Shown one piece after another: positions 40,725 through 48,059 of a stretch of DNA of 64,000 nt (the first letter of the stretch is position 1; every line of letters starts with the position of its first letter). The notes beneath the pieces were generated by a model. That model was given only the letters and a program-made list of their open reading frames with translations. It had not been told where the DNA came from and made no database searches. Source of the DNA: Anaeromyxobacter oryzae (GTDB lineage Bacteria; Myxococcota; Myxococcia; Myxococcales; Anaeromyxobacteraceae); NCBI RefSeq assembly GCF_023169945.1, contig NZ_AP025591.1:5700481-5764480 (forward strand), in the 5' to 3' direction. Position numbers and translations under genes: made by a program.

Positions 40725-41430
40725 CCGGGCGTAGACAACTCCTCTTCAGCGTCTGCACTACGCTCTCCCGCAAATCGAGCAAGTAGACGGCGTCGAACCC
40801 GGACTCGACCTGCAGGCCGCTGGTGATCACAGAGTCTGTTGCCTGCGTCCAGTTCACCCCGGTGACGAGGAGCAGCCACGCGTCATCGACGAGCGCCCGG
40901 TAACGGCCGAGCTTCGCCTCCTTGCGCATCACGGCGTCTCCAATCGACTCGGTCCCCGGGCCCCAGAACGACGGGCTCACGATGGCCAACGGCTCATCAC
41001 TGCGTTGGACCGAGATCATGACGATCTCGGGGAACCCTTGAGCCTCGATCCAGGGGATGCCCGGCCGGAACGGCGTGTCGTCCTTGTGCGCCAGCGCGAG
41101 CGCGGCGAGGCGCTTCGCGAGCCGCTCGACCGTGCGGAGCCTCCGGAAAGCCGGCGAAGCCGCATTAGCGCCGATGCCAACGAGGAGGCACAATCCGCTG
41201 GCTTTCAGCTCCTTGGTCAGAAGGCCCTCAAGCGCGAGAACGTTGGATCTGTTCTCCGCGAGGTCTCGCTCGAACAGTTCACAGTGCTCGACGGCAACGC
41301 GGCGTCCATCGATGGTGAGGATCGCGTCGGGCGGGTCGGGCTGGTCGAACGAGGTCGCGGTGATGCCGGCGAGGCGCAGGAACTCCTCGATGTGCCGGCG
41401 CTCGGTTTCGCGCTGCTCGGGACGGGTCAC
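40720..41430 (-). CDS. Hypothetical protein with a nuclease-like N-terminal half
   Basis: The 236-aa soluble protein starts at a GTG. The segment PPDAILTIDGRRVAVEHCELF has the D-(x)n-E-x pattern that can mark a PD-(D/E)xK nuclease core (Asp, then Glu-His in place of Glu-x-Lys). The second half includes GRYRALVDDAWLLLVTGVNW and ends in a helix with a single Cys. The family assignment is tentative. It is cargo of the tRNA-Lys element and its codon bias is weaker than in neighbouring core genes. Confidence 0.6.
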   Translation of the reverse strand: MTRPEQRETERRHIEEFLRLAGITATSFDQPDPPDAILTIDGRRVAVEHCELFERDLAENRSNVLALEGLLTKELKASGLCLLVGIGANAASPAFRRLRTVERLAKRLAALALAHKDDTPFRPGIPWIEAQGFPEIVMISVQRSDEPLAIVSPSFWGPGTESIGDAVMRKEAKLGRYRALVDDAWLLLVTGVNWTQATDSVITSGLQVESGFDAVYLLDLRESVVQTLKRSCLRPE

Positions 41431-41546
41431 CCCATCATCGTAGCGCGCCGGCCCGGACGCGACACGATGGCGACCGCTTCGCTGTCACGGTGGCGGCTGT
41501 CCGCCGGCGCGCGCGTCGCGCCGTTCGGCGAGAGGGTCTTCTTCTG

Positions 41547-41805
41547 TCACCCGGCGAGGACGGCGCGCCGCACGGTCTCTCTGTTTACGCCGACAGCGTC
41601 CGCGGCCTCGCGGATGGACGTTCCGGCGCGGACCCGCTCGACGGCGGCGGCCACCTTGAGCGCGAACGCCCTCGGACGCCCCAGCCGCTTCCCCTCGCGT
41701 CTCGCCCGCTCCAGCGGGCGTTGGTCCGCTCGATCAGCCTCGTCCGCCCTGCTCCACCACCCACCCGAAGATGGCGACGACGGGCGCACGGGGCCGCTGG
41801 TGTAG
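41547..41805 (-). pseudogene. Serine recombinase (resolvase) C-terminal remnant
   Basis: The minus strand encodes TSGPVRP, then (frameshifted) WVVEQ and ERARREGKRLGRPRAF. A typical resolvase helix-turn-helix, AGTSIREAADAVGVNRETVRR, ends at the stop at 41547. The catalytic Ser domain is absent and at least one frameshift is present. A degenerate core of the dispersed repeat (41806-41833) lies immediately beyond its broken end. Confidence 0.8.
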
Positions 41806-41891
41806 CCCGGCGACGGACTGCGAGGACACCGTCGAGGTGGGCCCCTGCGAGAAGAAGGCGGGCGAGGGGCCGGTGCTGGTAGCCTCGCGAG

Positions 41892-42371
41892 ATGGCAACC
41901 GGCCCAAGCACCGACGAGGCCATCGACACGTTCGTGGCGCGCATGAACGCCCTCTCGGTTGCGATCCGGCCCATCTCGGCGGCGCCGTGGATTGGCGAGT
42001 TGGAGGTGCGGCTTCCGCGGCCCTTCCCGCCCTCCTTCCGTTCGCTCGTGACGAGGTATGCGTTCGCCGCCTTCGACCTCGGCCCGGCGCACCTCTTCGC
42101 GAACGAGGGCGAGCCCACCGGCGAGGACGAGCTGGCGCGCCGCATCTTCGCGGATCGCACCCTCGCGACGGTCTTGCTGCAGGCAGGATACGTGCAGATC
42201 GGGATGTCGGTGGACGGTGCGTTCTACGACCCCGTCTGCCTGGACATGAACGAGCGCGGGCGCGGGGGCGAGTACCCGCTGGTGCGGATGGACCACGAGG
42301 TCGCGCTCCAGTTCGACCGGATCCGCGTCGTGCGCAGGATCGCGCGGTCGTTCCTCCAGTTCATCTCGTAG
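41892..42371 (+). CDS. SUKH (SMI1/KNR4) family immunity-like protein
   Basis: The 159-aa soluble protein has the SUKH order. An N-terminal helix leads to GELEVRLPRPFPPSFRSLVTRYAF (the LP-x-P-x-x-F-x-x-L motif). FDLGPAHLF and a C-terminal GGEYPLVRMDHE and IARSFLQFI part follow. SUKH proteins neutralise secreted polymorphic toxins in contact-dependent competition. No toxin gene is nearby, so it looks like an orphan immunity gene carried by the element. The match is by motif pattern. Confidence 0.7.
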   Translation: MATGPSTDEAIDTFVARMNALSVAIRPISAAPWIGELEVRLPRPFPPSFRSLVTRYAFAAFDLGPAHLFANEGEPTGEDELARRIFADRTLATVLLQAGYVQIGMSVDGAFYDPVCLDMNERGRGGEYPLVRMDHEVALQFDRIRVVRRIARSFLQFIS

Positions 42372-42479
42372 CCGGCCAGAAAAGATGGTCGCCGCGAATC
42401 AACCGCGAACGCCGTCCAGATGAGCAGGACCCGGGACTGGTCAGGAAGTGTTCTTCCTACGTGCCGCGCGGCGCGGGCG

Positions 42480-42765
42480 TTCCAGACCGGCGACGGGCGC
42501 GCAGGTACACCGGCCCAGCAGTCACATCGCGGCGAAGTCACCGGGTTGTGGGCGTGCCCGGCGATGACCGAGAAGAATAACTGTCGGATGGGCCCGCGCG
42601 CGATCAGGCCGCGGGGCGCCCTGCCGTTCCGGCGACGGGCTCGCAGGTCCACCGTCTAGGAGTCCCATCACGGCGAAAGCCCGGGGGGTGTCCTACGTGC
42701 CCGGCGACGACCAACAAGACGAACTGGCGGATGGGACCCAAGCGGCGAAAGGCCGGGGAGGTTAC
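42480..42765. repeat. Two tandem copies (R3a, R3b) of the 142-bp repeat
   Basis: Cores start at 42487 and 42629 (period 142) and second blocks at 42562 and 42705 (period 143). R3b is about 93% identical by eye to R2 (40661-40724) over some 60 bases of core; R3a is more diverged. The pair fills the gap between the convergent genes ending at 42371 and 42762 and explains this 390-bp non-coding stretch. Confidence 0.75.
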
Positions 42766-43229
42766 GCGTCCAGGTCTGTTAGGAGCATGACCACCTGGCG
42801 AACGGTCATCAGTGCCACGTCGCGGGCATCGCGGCCCGTACGATCGTTGATCCGATGTTGCAGCTCGTCGAGCGCCAACGCGCCCGAGCCGAACCATGTC
42901 GTTGCAGCAGTCAGCTCGCCAAGGAGCGCATCTGGAAGGAGCCGGCTGGCCGGGATGCCTACCACCCGCGCGATGTCCGCCCGAGCTGTGATCACTTCCT
43001 TCACGCGGTCGTCGGGGCACTGGAACGACGAGAGGAACGCCGCGTCGGTCGCGCGCGGGAGGGCGTGAGTTGCCCACCGTCGCAGCCACGATGCCATCAG
43101 CAGCGACGCGGCCACGGCAGCCAACAGCGGAACGGCCATGCCGGCGCCGTGAAGCCCAAACCTCCAGCCAACCATGATCGTCAGCCCAGCTGCGAGCCAG
43201 ATCAGTTCCCGAAGAGGAGAGCGGGGCAC
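42762..43229 (-). CDS. Two-helix membrane protein, 155 aa
   Basis: The N-terminal part has two hydrophobic helices (LIWLAAGLTIMVGWRFGLHG and MAVPLLAAVAASLLMASWL). A soluble helical domain follows (for example RVKEVITARADIARVVGIPASRLLPDALLGEL). It starts at a GTG. The composition is that of a genuine protein, but no family is recognised. It is cargo of the tRNA-Lys element. Confidence 0.6.
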   Translation of the reverse strand: MPRSPLRELIWLAAGLTIMVGWRFGLHGAGMAVPLLAAVAASLLMASWLRRWATHALPRATDAAFLSSFQCPDDRVKEVITARADIARVVGIPASRLLPDALLGELTAATTWFGSGALALDELQHRINDRTGRDARDVALMTVRQVVMLLTDLDA

Positions 43230-43321
43230 GACGGTACTGTACCCGACGTGAGCAGGCCGAGTCTCAGAACCAAGTGCTTCTGAGACGACGCGGCGACCGG
43301 GTCGGGGCGCGCGGCAAGAGG

Positions 43322-43604
43322 CTAGTTTTCCCCGAGCCGCGCGATGGAGTTTTCGGACAGGTGTCGGTACAGGGCGGCCCGGCTGACGCCCTTGGCCTTG
43401 GCGGCTGCGGCGACGCTCGTCCCGTGCCCCACGAGCTCCGCGGCGGCCCGCAGGAGCACGATGGAGGTCCGGGGGCGGCCCAGACCTTCCCCTCGCGGCG
43501 GGCGCGCTCCAGGCCAGCGTGGACCCTCTCGATCAGCTGGGCTCTTTCCTGCTCCGCGACCCACCCGAAGATGGCGACGAGCAGCGGGCGCACCGGGCCG
43601 CTAG
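43322..43604 (-). pseudogene. Second serine recombinase C-terminal remnant
   Basis: Minus-strand frames give SGPVRPLLVAIFGWVAEQER and AQLIERVHAGLERARREGK. After a frameshift the sequence reads GLGRPRTSI and a helix-turn-helix (GTSVAAAAKAKGVSRAALYRHL), ending at 43322. It is a different resolvase from the remnant at 41547. Its broken end abuts the truncated integrase gene. Confidence 0.8.
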
Positions 43605-44109
43605 TGGAGTGGCCTGACCTCGACTTCAAGAGGCGCAGTGTCCACGTCCAGCGGAGCGAGTGGGATGGCCACGTCACGACCCCAAGGGCGGCCGGTCCCG
43701 ACGAGTGCCGATGACGAGCAAGCTTGGCGCCGCGTTGCAGGCGCACCGACACCTGCGAGGCCCGCGCGTCCTCTGCCACGAGGACGGTACGTCCATCGGC
43801 AAGAAGGCCGTTCACCTCTGGATGGAGCGGGCGCAGCGGCAGGCCGGGCTGGAGGCGACGGGAGCGTTTCACATCCTGCGTCACACCTTCTGCTCGCACC
43901 TCTCCATGCGCGGAGCGCCGGCGAAGGCGATCCAGGAACTGGCGGGCCACCAGCATCTCGCGACGACGCTGCGGTACATGCACCTGTCCCCGGCCGCCAA
44001 GGACGCCGCGATCCGGCTCCTAGACGACCGGCGCGACGACGAGCAGGCGCGGGGAGACGTGGGGGAGACGGCGCCGTCCCCCGCGGAGCAGCACAACGAA
44101 GTCAGGTAG
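43605..44109 (+). pseudogene. Tyrosine recombinase (integrase) remnant
   Basis: Part of the catalytic domain is recognisable: WPDLDFKRRSVHVQRSEWDG then HVTTP in one frame. After a one-base shift near 43683 it continues as KGGRSRRVPMTSKLGAALQAH, HILRHTFCSHLSM (H-x-x-R) and ELAGHQHLATTLRYMHLS (nucleophile Tyr). The N-terminal domain and first catalytic Arg have been replaced by the resolvase scrap. Its 3' end (with a candidate arm site) lies 9 bp from the att/tRNA-Lys end. It is related to the integrase remnant at 15427. Confidence 0.88.
44051..44069 (+). promoter_or_regulatory. Candidate integrase arm-type site (right)
   Basis: GGGGAGACGTGGGGGAGAC is identical to the copy at 39973-39991. Here it lies inside the last codons of the integrase remnant, 50 bp from the right att copy. 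Confidence 0.42.
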
Positions 44110-44117
44110 CTGGAGGT

Positions 44118-44190
<73 letters not shown>

Positions 44191-44284
44191 GCTGCATCTC
44201 CGCAGGCCGGCGACGCCGGCACGCGTACACTACCGATTTTCCGCCGCCGCGCCACCGGCGCCCGCCGCCTTCCGTGCGTCGCGA

Positions 44285-45049
44285 CTACCGGGGCGCGGCT
44301 CGAGGGCCCGTCGGCGGACGCCCCGTCGCGAGCGCCCGCTCGAGGATCACGCGGACGCGGGCGATGCCGGCCTGCACCGCCGGTCCGCGGAGCACGCCGC
44401 CGTGGCCGGGCACGAGGATCGGCGGCGCGAGCGCCGCGATCCGGTCGAGGGAGCGGAGCCACTCGGACCACTCCGCGGGGCCGCCCGCCTCGAGGTTCGG
44501 GAGATAGCCCTCGACGACCGTGTCGCCCGAGAAGAGGACGCCCTCCGCCGGGACCCAGACGCAGAGGTTCGCGGGCGTGTGGCCGGGCGTGAAGAGGAGC
44601 TCGACGGAGACGCCGCCGAGGTCGAGTGCCGTCTCGCCCGCGAGCGGCCGGTCCGGGTCCTCGAGCCGCGTCCCCGCGAAGAACACCGCGGCCTCGCCCG
44701 CGTCGCGGCGGGCGGGATCGACGATCGACGTGGCGTACTCGGCGATCTCCGCGTCGAGGTCCGCCGGCGCGCGCGATGCGCGCGGGTGGCCGTGAACGGG
44801 GATCCCCCGCGCGCGGAGCGTCGCGACGCCGAGCATGTGGTCGAGGTGCGGCTCGGTGACGACCCCGACGAGCGCGTTGCCGGGCCGGAGGGCCTCGGCG
44901 TAGCCGAGGATCGTCTCGGCCGCGGCGGCATTCGCGCCGGTGTCGACGACGAGCGTCCGCGCGTCGCCGGCGACGAGGCCCGCGTTCACCGTCCACGGCG
45001 GGAGACACGCGAGCCCGCGCAGCGCGCGGCAGCGGCCGGTGAGCCTCAT
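44285..45049 (-). CDS. Metallo-beta-lactamase fold hydrolase with altered metal motif
   Basis: The 254-aa protein has the MBL fold: a strand pair with VVDTGAN, TEPHLDHM in the place of the THxHxDH metal motif (Glu66 where the first His should be), FTPGHTPANLCVW, LFSGDTV and a terminal LVPGHGG. The other ligands are retained, so a binuclear or mononuclear metal site is still possible. The substrate is unknown; thioesterases, lactonases and glyoxalases share this fold. Its ATG overlaps the stop of the zinc-ribbon gene (ATGA), so the two are co-translated. Confidence 0.85.
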   Translation of the reverse strand: MRLTGRCRALRGLACLPPWTVNAGLVAGDARTLVVDTGANAAAAETILGYAEALRPGNALVGVVTEPHLDHMLGVATLRARGIPVHGHPRASRAPADLDAEIAEYATSIVDPARRDAGEAAVFFAGTRLEDPDRPLAGETALDLGGVSVELLFTPGHTPANLCVWVPAEGVLFSGDTVVEGYLPNLEAGGPAEWSEWLRSLDRIAALAPPILVPGHGGVLRGPAVQAGIARVRVILERALATGRPPTGPRAAPR

Positions 45050-45477
45050 CGGCCGCGCGCGCGGCGAGGCGCGGCGATCTCGATCACCTCGTCGGGATCG
45101 ATCTCGGGCACGTCGTCCGCGATGGGCGCGCGCGGCGCGTGGGCCACGCGGGGCGGGCGTGCGGGGCGGGCTCCACCGCCGTTGCGGCGCTGGTCGGCCT
45201 CGAGCCGGGCGAACCAGCGCGCCGCCGTCTGCTTCACGCCGGCCCAGCGGATGTCCTCGGGCGAGGCCATCGGGATGCCGGACGCGCGCGATGCGGTCGC
45301 GGGTGCCGGCGCGCCGTCGAGCACGCGGGCCCCCGCGCGGCGCCGGAACACCTCGCCGTACAGCGACGAGTGGGTGCGGGCGCAGAACGGGCACTGGTAG
45401 TAGCGGATCGGGCTCCCGGGGGCCGACCAGCTGGTCATCACCACCTTGCAGTGCGTGCACTCGACGGACGGTTCCAT
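45046..45477 (-). CDS. Zinc-ribbon protein of unknown function
   Basis: The 143-aa protein begins with a zinc ribbon (CTHCKVVM...YQCPFCART, two CxxC pairs at residues about 7-10 and 29-32). A mostly disordered, Ala/Pro/Arg-rich region follows, containing EDIRWAGVKQTAARWFARLEADQ. The acidic end has PEIDPDEVIEIA. It could be a nucleic-acid or protein adaptor. It precedes, and is coupled to, the MBL gene. Two palindromes upstream may be operators. Confidence 0.7.
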   Translation of the reverse strand: MEPSVECTHCKVVMTSWSAPGSPIRYYQCPFCARTHSSLYGEVFRRRAGARVLDGAPAPATASRASGIPMASPEDIRWAGVKQTAARWFARLEADQRRNGGGARPARPPRVAHAPRAPIADDVPEIDPDEVIEIAAPRRARGR

Positions 45478-45496
45478 CGATGTCGGGAGATATCAC

Positions 45497-45547
45497 CCGG
45501 AGATCTCCGGTCAAGAAAACGGCCGGGATCACTCGGGGATCTCCGGA
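45497..45547. promoter_or_regulatory. Two palindromic candidate operators
   Basis: A perfect 14-bp palindrome, CCGGAGATCTCCGG, at 45497-45510 and a close variant, TCGGGGATCTCCGGA, at 45533-45547 are part of a 36-bp-spaced direct repeat (ATCACCCGG and ATCACTCGG precede them). They lie in the 200-bp divergent gap between the zinc-ribbon gene and the aminotransferase gene, which suggests a dimeric regulator bound in tandem. Confidence 0.5.
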
Positions 45548-45677
45548 CGGGTCCAGGGATCCCCAGCCCGGGTGCGCGGCCGGGTCCGGCGCGCCCCCGG
45601 GGCGATTGACGGCCGGCCGCGGGCGGGCATCGGACGACGCGGCGCACGGCACGCCCGCCGGGCGCTAAGGATGGGGC

Positions 45678-46607
45678 ATGGCGACCCTGGTGAACGTCGA
45701 CGGCGCGATCGTCCCGCCCGCGGAGGCGCGGGTCTCGGTCTTCGATCGCGGGTTCCTGTACGGCGACAGCGTCTACGAGGTGATCCGCACGTACGGCGGC
45801 GCGCCGTTCGAGCTCGACCACCACCTCGCGCGGCTCGCGCACTCGGCGGAGCGGATCGGGCTCGCGCTGCCATGGGATGCGGATCGGACGGCGCGCGAGC
45901 TCGGGCGCACCCTCGACGCGGCGCGCGCGGCGGGCGGGGATCCGCCGTCCGATCCCGGCGCGGCGCCCTGGAACGTGGGCGAGTGGTACGCGCGCGTCGT
46001 GATGACGCGCGGCGCGGGCGAGATCGGCCTCGACCCGGCGCTCGCCGTCGATCCGACCGCCGTCGTCATCGTCCAGCCGCTGCAGGGGCCGCCGGCGCGC
46101 GCCTACGCGGACGGCGTGAAGGTGGTCGTGGTCGGCGTGCGGCACGAGGCGCCGGCGGTGGTGGACCCGTCCGCGAAGACCGGCGCGCACCTGAACCACG
46201 TCCTCGCCGTGAGGGAGGCGCGCGCGCGCGGCGCCCACGAGGCGCTCCTGCTCGACGACCGCGGCTTCGTGACGGAGGGATCGTCGTCGAACGTCTTCGC
46301 CGTCCTCGGCGGGCGGCTGCGGACGCCGCCGCTCGCGGCCGGGATCCTGGAGGGCGTGACGCGCGGGGTGGTGCTGCGGATCGCCCGGGCCGAGGGGGTC
46401 GCCGTGGACGAGACCTCCGTGCGGCCCGAGGACCTCGAGCGCGCCGAGGAGGTGTTCATCACCTCGACGATGCGGGAGATCGTGCCCGTGACGCGCCTCG
46501 GCGAGCGCGCCGTCGGCGCGGGGCGGCCCGGGCCGGTGACGGAGCGCCTTCACCGCGCCTTCCGCCGCCTCGCCGGCGGTGCGGTGGGCGTGGGGGTGCG
46601 GAGGTAG
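45678..46607 (+). CDS. Class IV aminotransferase (IlvE/Dat/PabC type)
   Basis: The 309-aa PLP enzyme has the fold-type IV layout. It includes VSVFDRGFLYGDSVYEVIRTY near the N-terminus and the PLP Lys at 167 in DPSAKTGAHLNHVLA. LLLDDRGFVTEGSSSNVF has the catalytic-site Glu200 and phosphate-binding Ser/Asn, and the family end VFITSTMREIVPV follows. Branched-chain aminotransferase, D-amino-acid aminotransferase and aminodeoxychorismate lyase share this pattern; the LNH in place of a longer loop leaves the choice open. It starts at an ATG with AAGGATGGGG upstream. Confidence 0.88.
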   Translation: MATLVNVDGAIVPPAEARVSVFDRGFLYGDSVYEVIRTYGGAPFELDHHLARLAHSAERIGLALPWDADRTARELGRTLDAARAAGGDPPSDPGAAPWNVGEWYARVVMTRGAGEIGLDPALAVDPTAVVIVQPLQGPPARAYADGVKVVVVGVRHEAPAVVDPSAKTGAHLNHVLAVREARARGAHEALLLDDRGFVTEGSSSNVFAVLGGRLRTPPLAAGILEGVTRGVVLRIARAEGVAVDETSVRPEDLERAEEVFITSTMREIVPVTRLGERAVGAGRPGPVTERLHRAFRRLAGGAVGVGVRR

Positions 46608-46670
46608 GCGCGAGGAGGAGTGACGCGAACCAACCCGCACGGGCGGGTCGCGTCGTAAGCTGCCGGGCAC

Positions 46671-47402
46671 ATGCGCCGTCCGCTCGTCGCGCTCCTCCTC
46701 GCCACGCTCACCTCGATCGCTCGCGCCGACCCCCAGGCGGATCGCGCCATCCGCGCGCTGCACGAGGACCCGTCGCTCAAGGTCCGCGTGCAGGCCGCCC
46801 TCGTCCTCGGGCAAGGGCGCGTCACGGCGGCGGTGCCCGCGCTCCGCGGCGCGCTCGCGAACGACGAGGCGAGCGCGGTCCGCATCGCCGCGGCCGCGGC
46901 GCTCGGCCGGATCGGCGACCCCGCGGCGCGCCCGGCGCTCGAGGGCGCGCGCGACGCCGATCCGGACGACTCGGTCCGCGCCGCCGCCGCCCGCGCGCTC
47001 GAGGCGCTCCCGGCCGCCGCAGCCGGCGCCCGTGTCGTCTCCCTCGAGGATGCGGCGGGCGAGGGCGGCCGCGAGGCGCGCACCGCGCTCCGGGACGCCC
47101 TCGGCAAGCACCTGCGCGCCGCCGGGTTCACCGTCGCCGCCTCGGGCGGCCTCCGGCTGAAGCCGTCGGTCCTGCGCGTCGACGTCTCCGACGCCGGTGG
47201 AAAGACGATCGTCGCCGTCTCCGCGACCCTCGTCGCGGTGGAGGCCGGCGGCCGGATGGCGGCGATGGTGCAGGGTGGCGCCCGCCTGTCCGCCTCGGGG
47301 CGGCTCTCGCCCGACAAGCGCATCGCGTACGCCGTGCGTGCGCTCGACGCCGCCGCCCGGACGCTCAGCGAGGATCTCGCCGCGCGCCTCGGGGAGAGGT
47401 AG
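46671..47402 (+). CDS. Exported HEAT-repeat protein
   Basis: The 243-aa protein has a signal peptide (ending near SIARA) and two to three HEAT/PBS-lyase-like repeats (LKVRVQAALVLGQGRVTAAVPAL, SAVRIAAAAALGRIGDPAARPAL, DSVRAAAARALEAL). A beta-strand domain follows, with RLKPSVLRVDVSDAGGKTIVAVSATLV. It is probably a periplasmic scaffold. It opens a plus-strand set with the HAMP protein and SpoIID-like lipoprotein genes, with 12 bp to the next ATG. Confidence 0.8.
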   Translation: MRRPLVALLLATLTSIARADPQADRAIRALHEDPSLKVRVQAALVLGQGRVTAAVPALRGALANDEASAVRIAAAAALGRIGDPAARPALEGARDADPDDSVRAAAARALEALPAAAAGARVVSLEDAAGEGGREARTALRDALGKHLRAAGFTVAASGGLRLKPSVLRVDVSDAGGKTIVAVSATLVAVEAGGRMAAMVQGGARLSASGRLSPDKRIAYAVRALDAAARTLSEDLAARLGER

Positions 47403-47414
47403 AACGGACCCACC

Positions 47415-48059
47415 ATGGAGCCCGGAACCGCCGCCCCGACCCACGCGCCCGCGACCCCGGCGCCGCCCGACGGCGCGGCCGCGCCGGGCCGCTCCTCGCG
47501 GCGCGTCCGGAACTACCTCCTCGACACCGGGCTCCAGCTCCGGCTCGCGAGCTACCTGCTCGCCGTCGCGGCCGTCCTCTCCATCGGGCTCGGGTACCTC
47601 CTCTGGCGCGCGTGGCGCGAGACGAGCGCCATCCTCGAGCTGTCCGCGACGGAGCTCGACGCGTCGGTCGGCCCTGCGCTCGCCGGCGAGGACCGAGTGC
47701 GGATCGTGCTCGTCGCGATCGCCCTCGCCTTCGTCCTCGTCTGCCTGCTCGCGGCGGCGGTGGTGATCACGCACCGGATCGCCGGGCCGGCGTACGCGCT
47801 CGGGCGCGCGTGCCGGCGCGTCGCCGACGGAGACCTCTCGACGCCCCGCCCGCTCCGCGCCCGCGATCTGCTCGTCGACCTCGGCGAGGAGGTCGCCTCG
47901 ATGGTGACGGCGCTGCGCGCCCGCGAGGAGGGCGAGCGCGATCGCCTGCTCCGCGCCGCGGAGGCGCTTCGCGACCCTGCCGCGACGCCGGCCCAGCGCG
48001 CGGCGGCGGCGGAGCTCGAGACGCTCGCGGCGGAGAAGGAGCGGCGCCTCTCGCCGTGA
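47415..48059 (+). CDS. HAMP-domain membrane protein
   Basis: The 214-aa protein has a Pro/Ala-rich cytoplasmic N-terminus, helix one (about 43-65), a short periplasmic loop of about 30 residues and helix two (about 95-118). A HAMP-like linker follows (HRIAGPAYALGRACRRVADGDLSTP) and then a coiled-coil tail (REEGERDRLLRAAEALRD). No kinase, cyclase or methyl-accepting domain follows, so it may pass a signal by protein contact. Its stop overlaps the GTG start of the SpoIID-like gene. Confidence 0.78.
   Translation: MEPGTAAPTHAPATPAPPDGAAAPGRSSRRVRNYLLDTGLQLRLASYLLAVAAVLSIGLGYLLWRAWRETSAILELSATELDASVGPALAGEDRVRIVLVAIALAFVLVCLLAAAVVITHRIAGPAYALGRACRRVADGDLSTPRPLRARDLLVDLGEEVASMVTALRAREEGERDRLLRAAEALRDPAATPAQRAAAAELETLAAEKERRLSP

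Noticed and set aside
40585..42765. Integron attC sites for the 142-bp repeats
   Set aside because: No paired 7-bp core sites of the attC type are seen, no integron integrase is nearby, and flanking genes are convergent rather than collinear.
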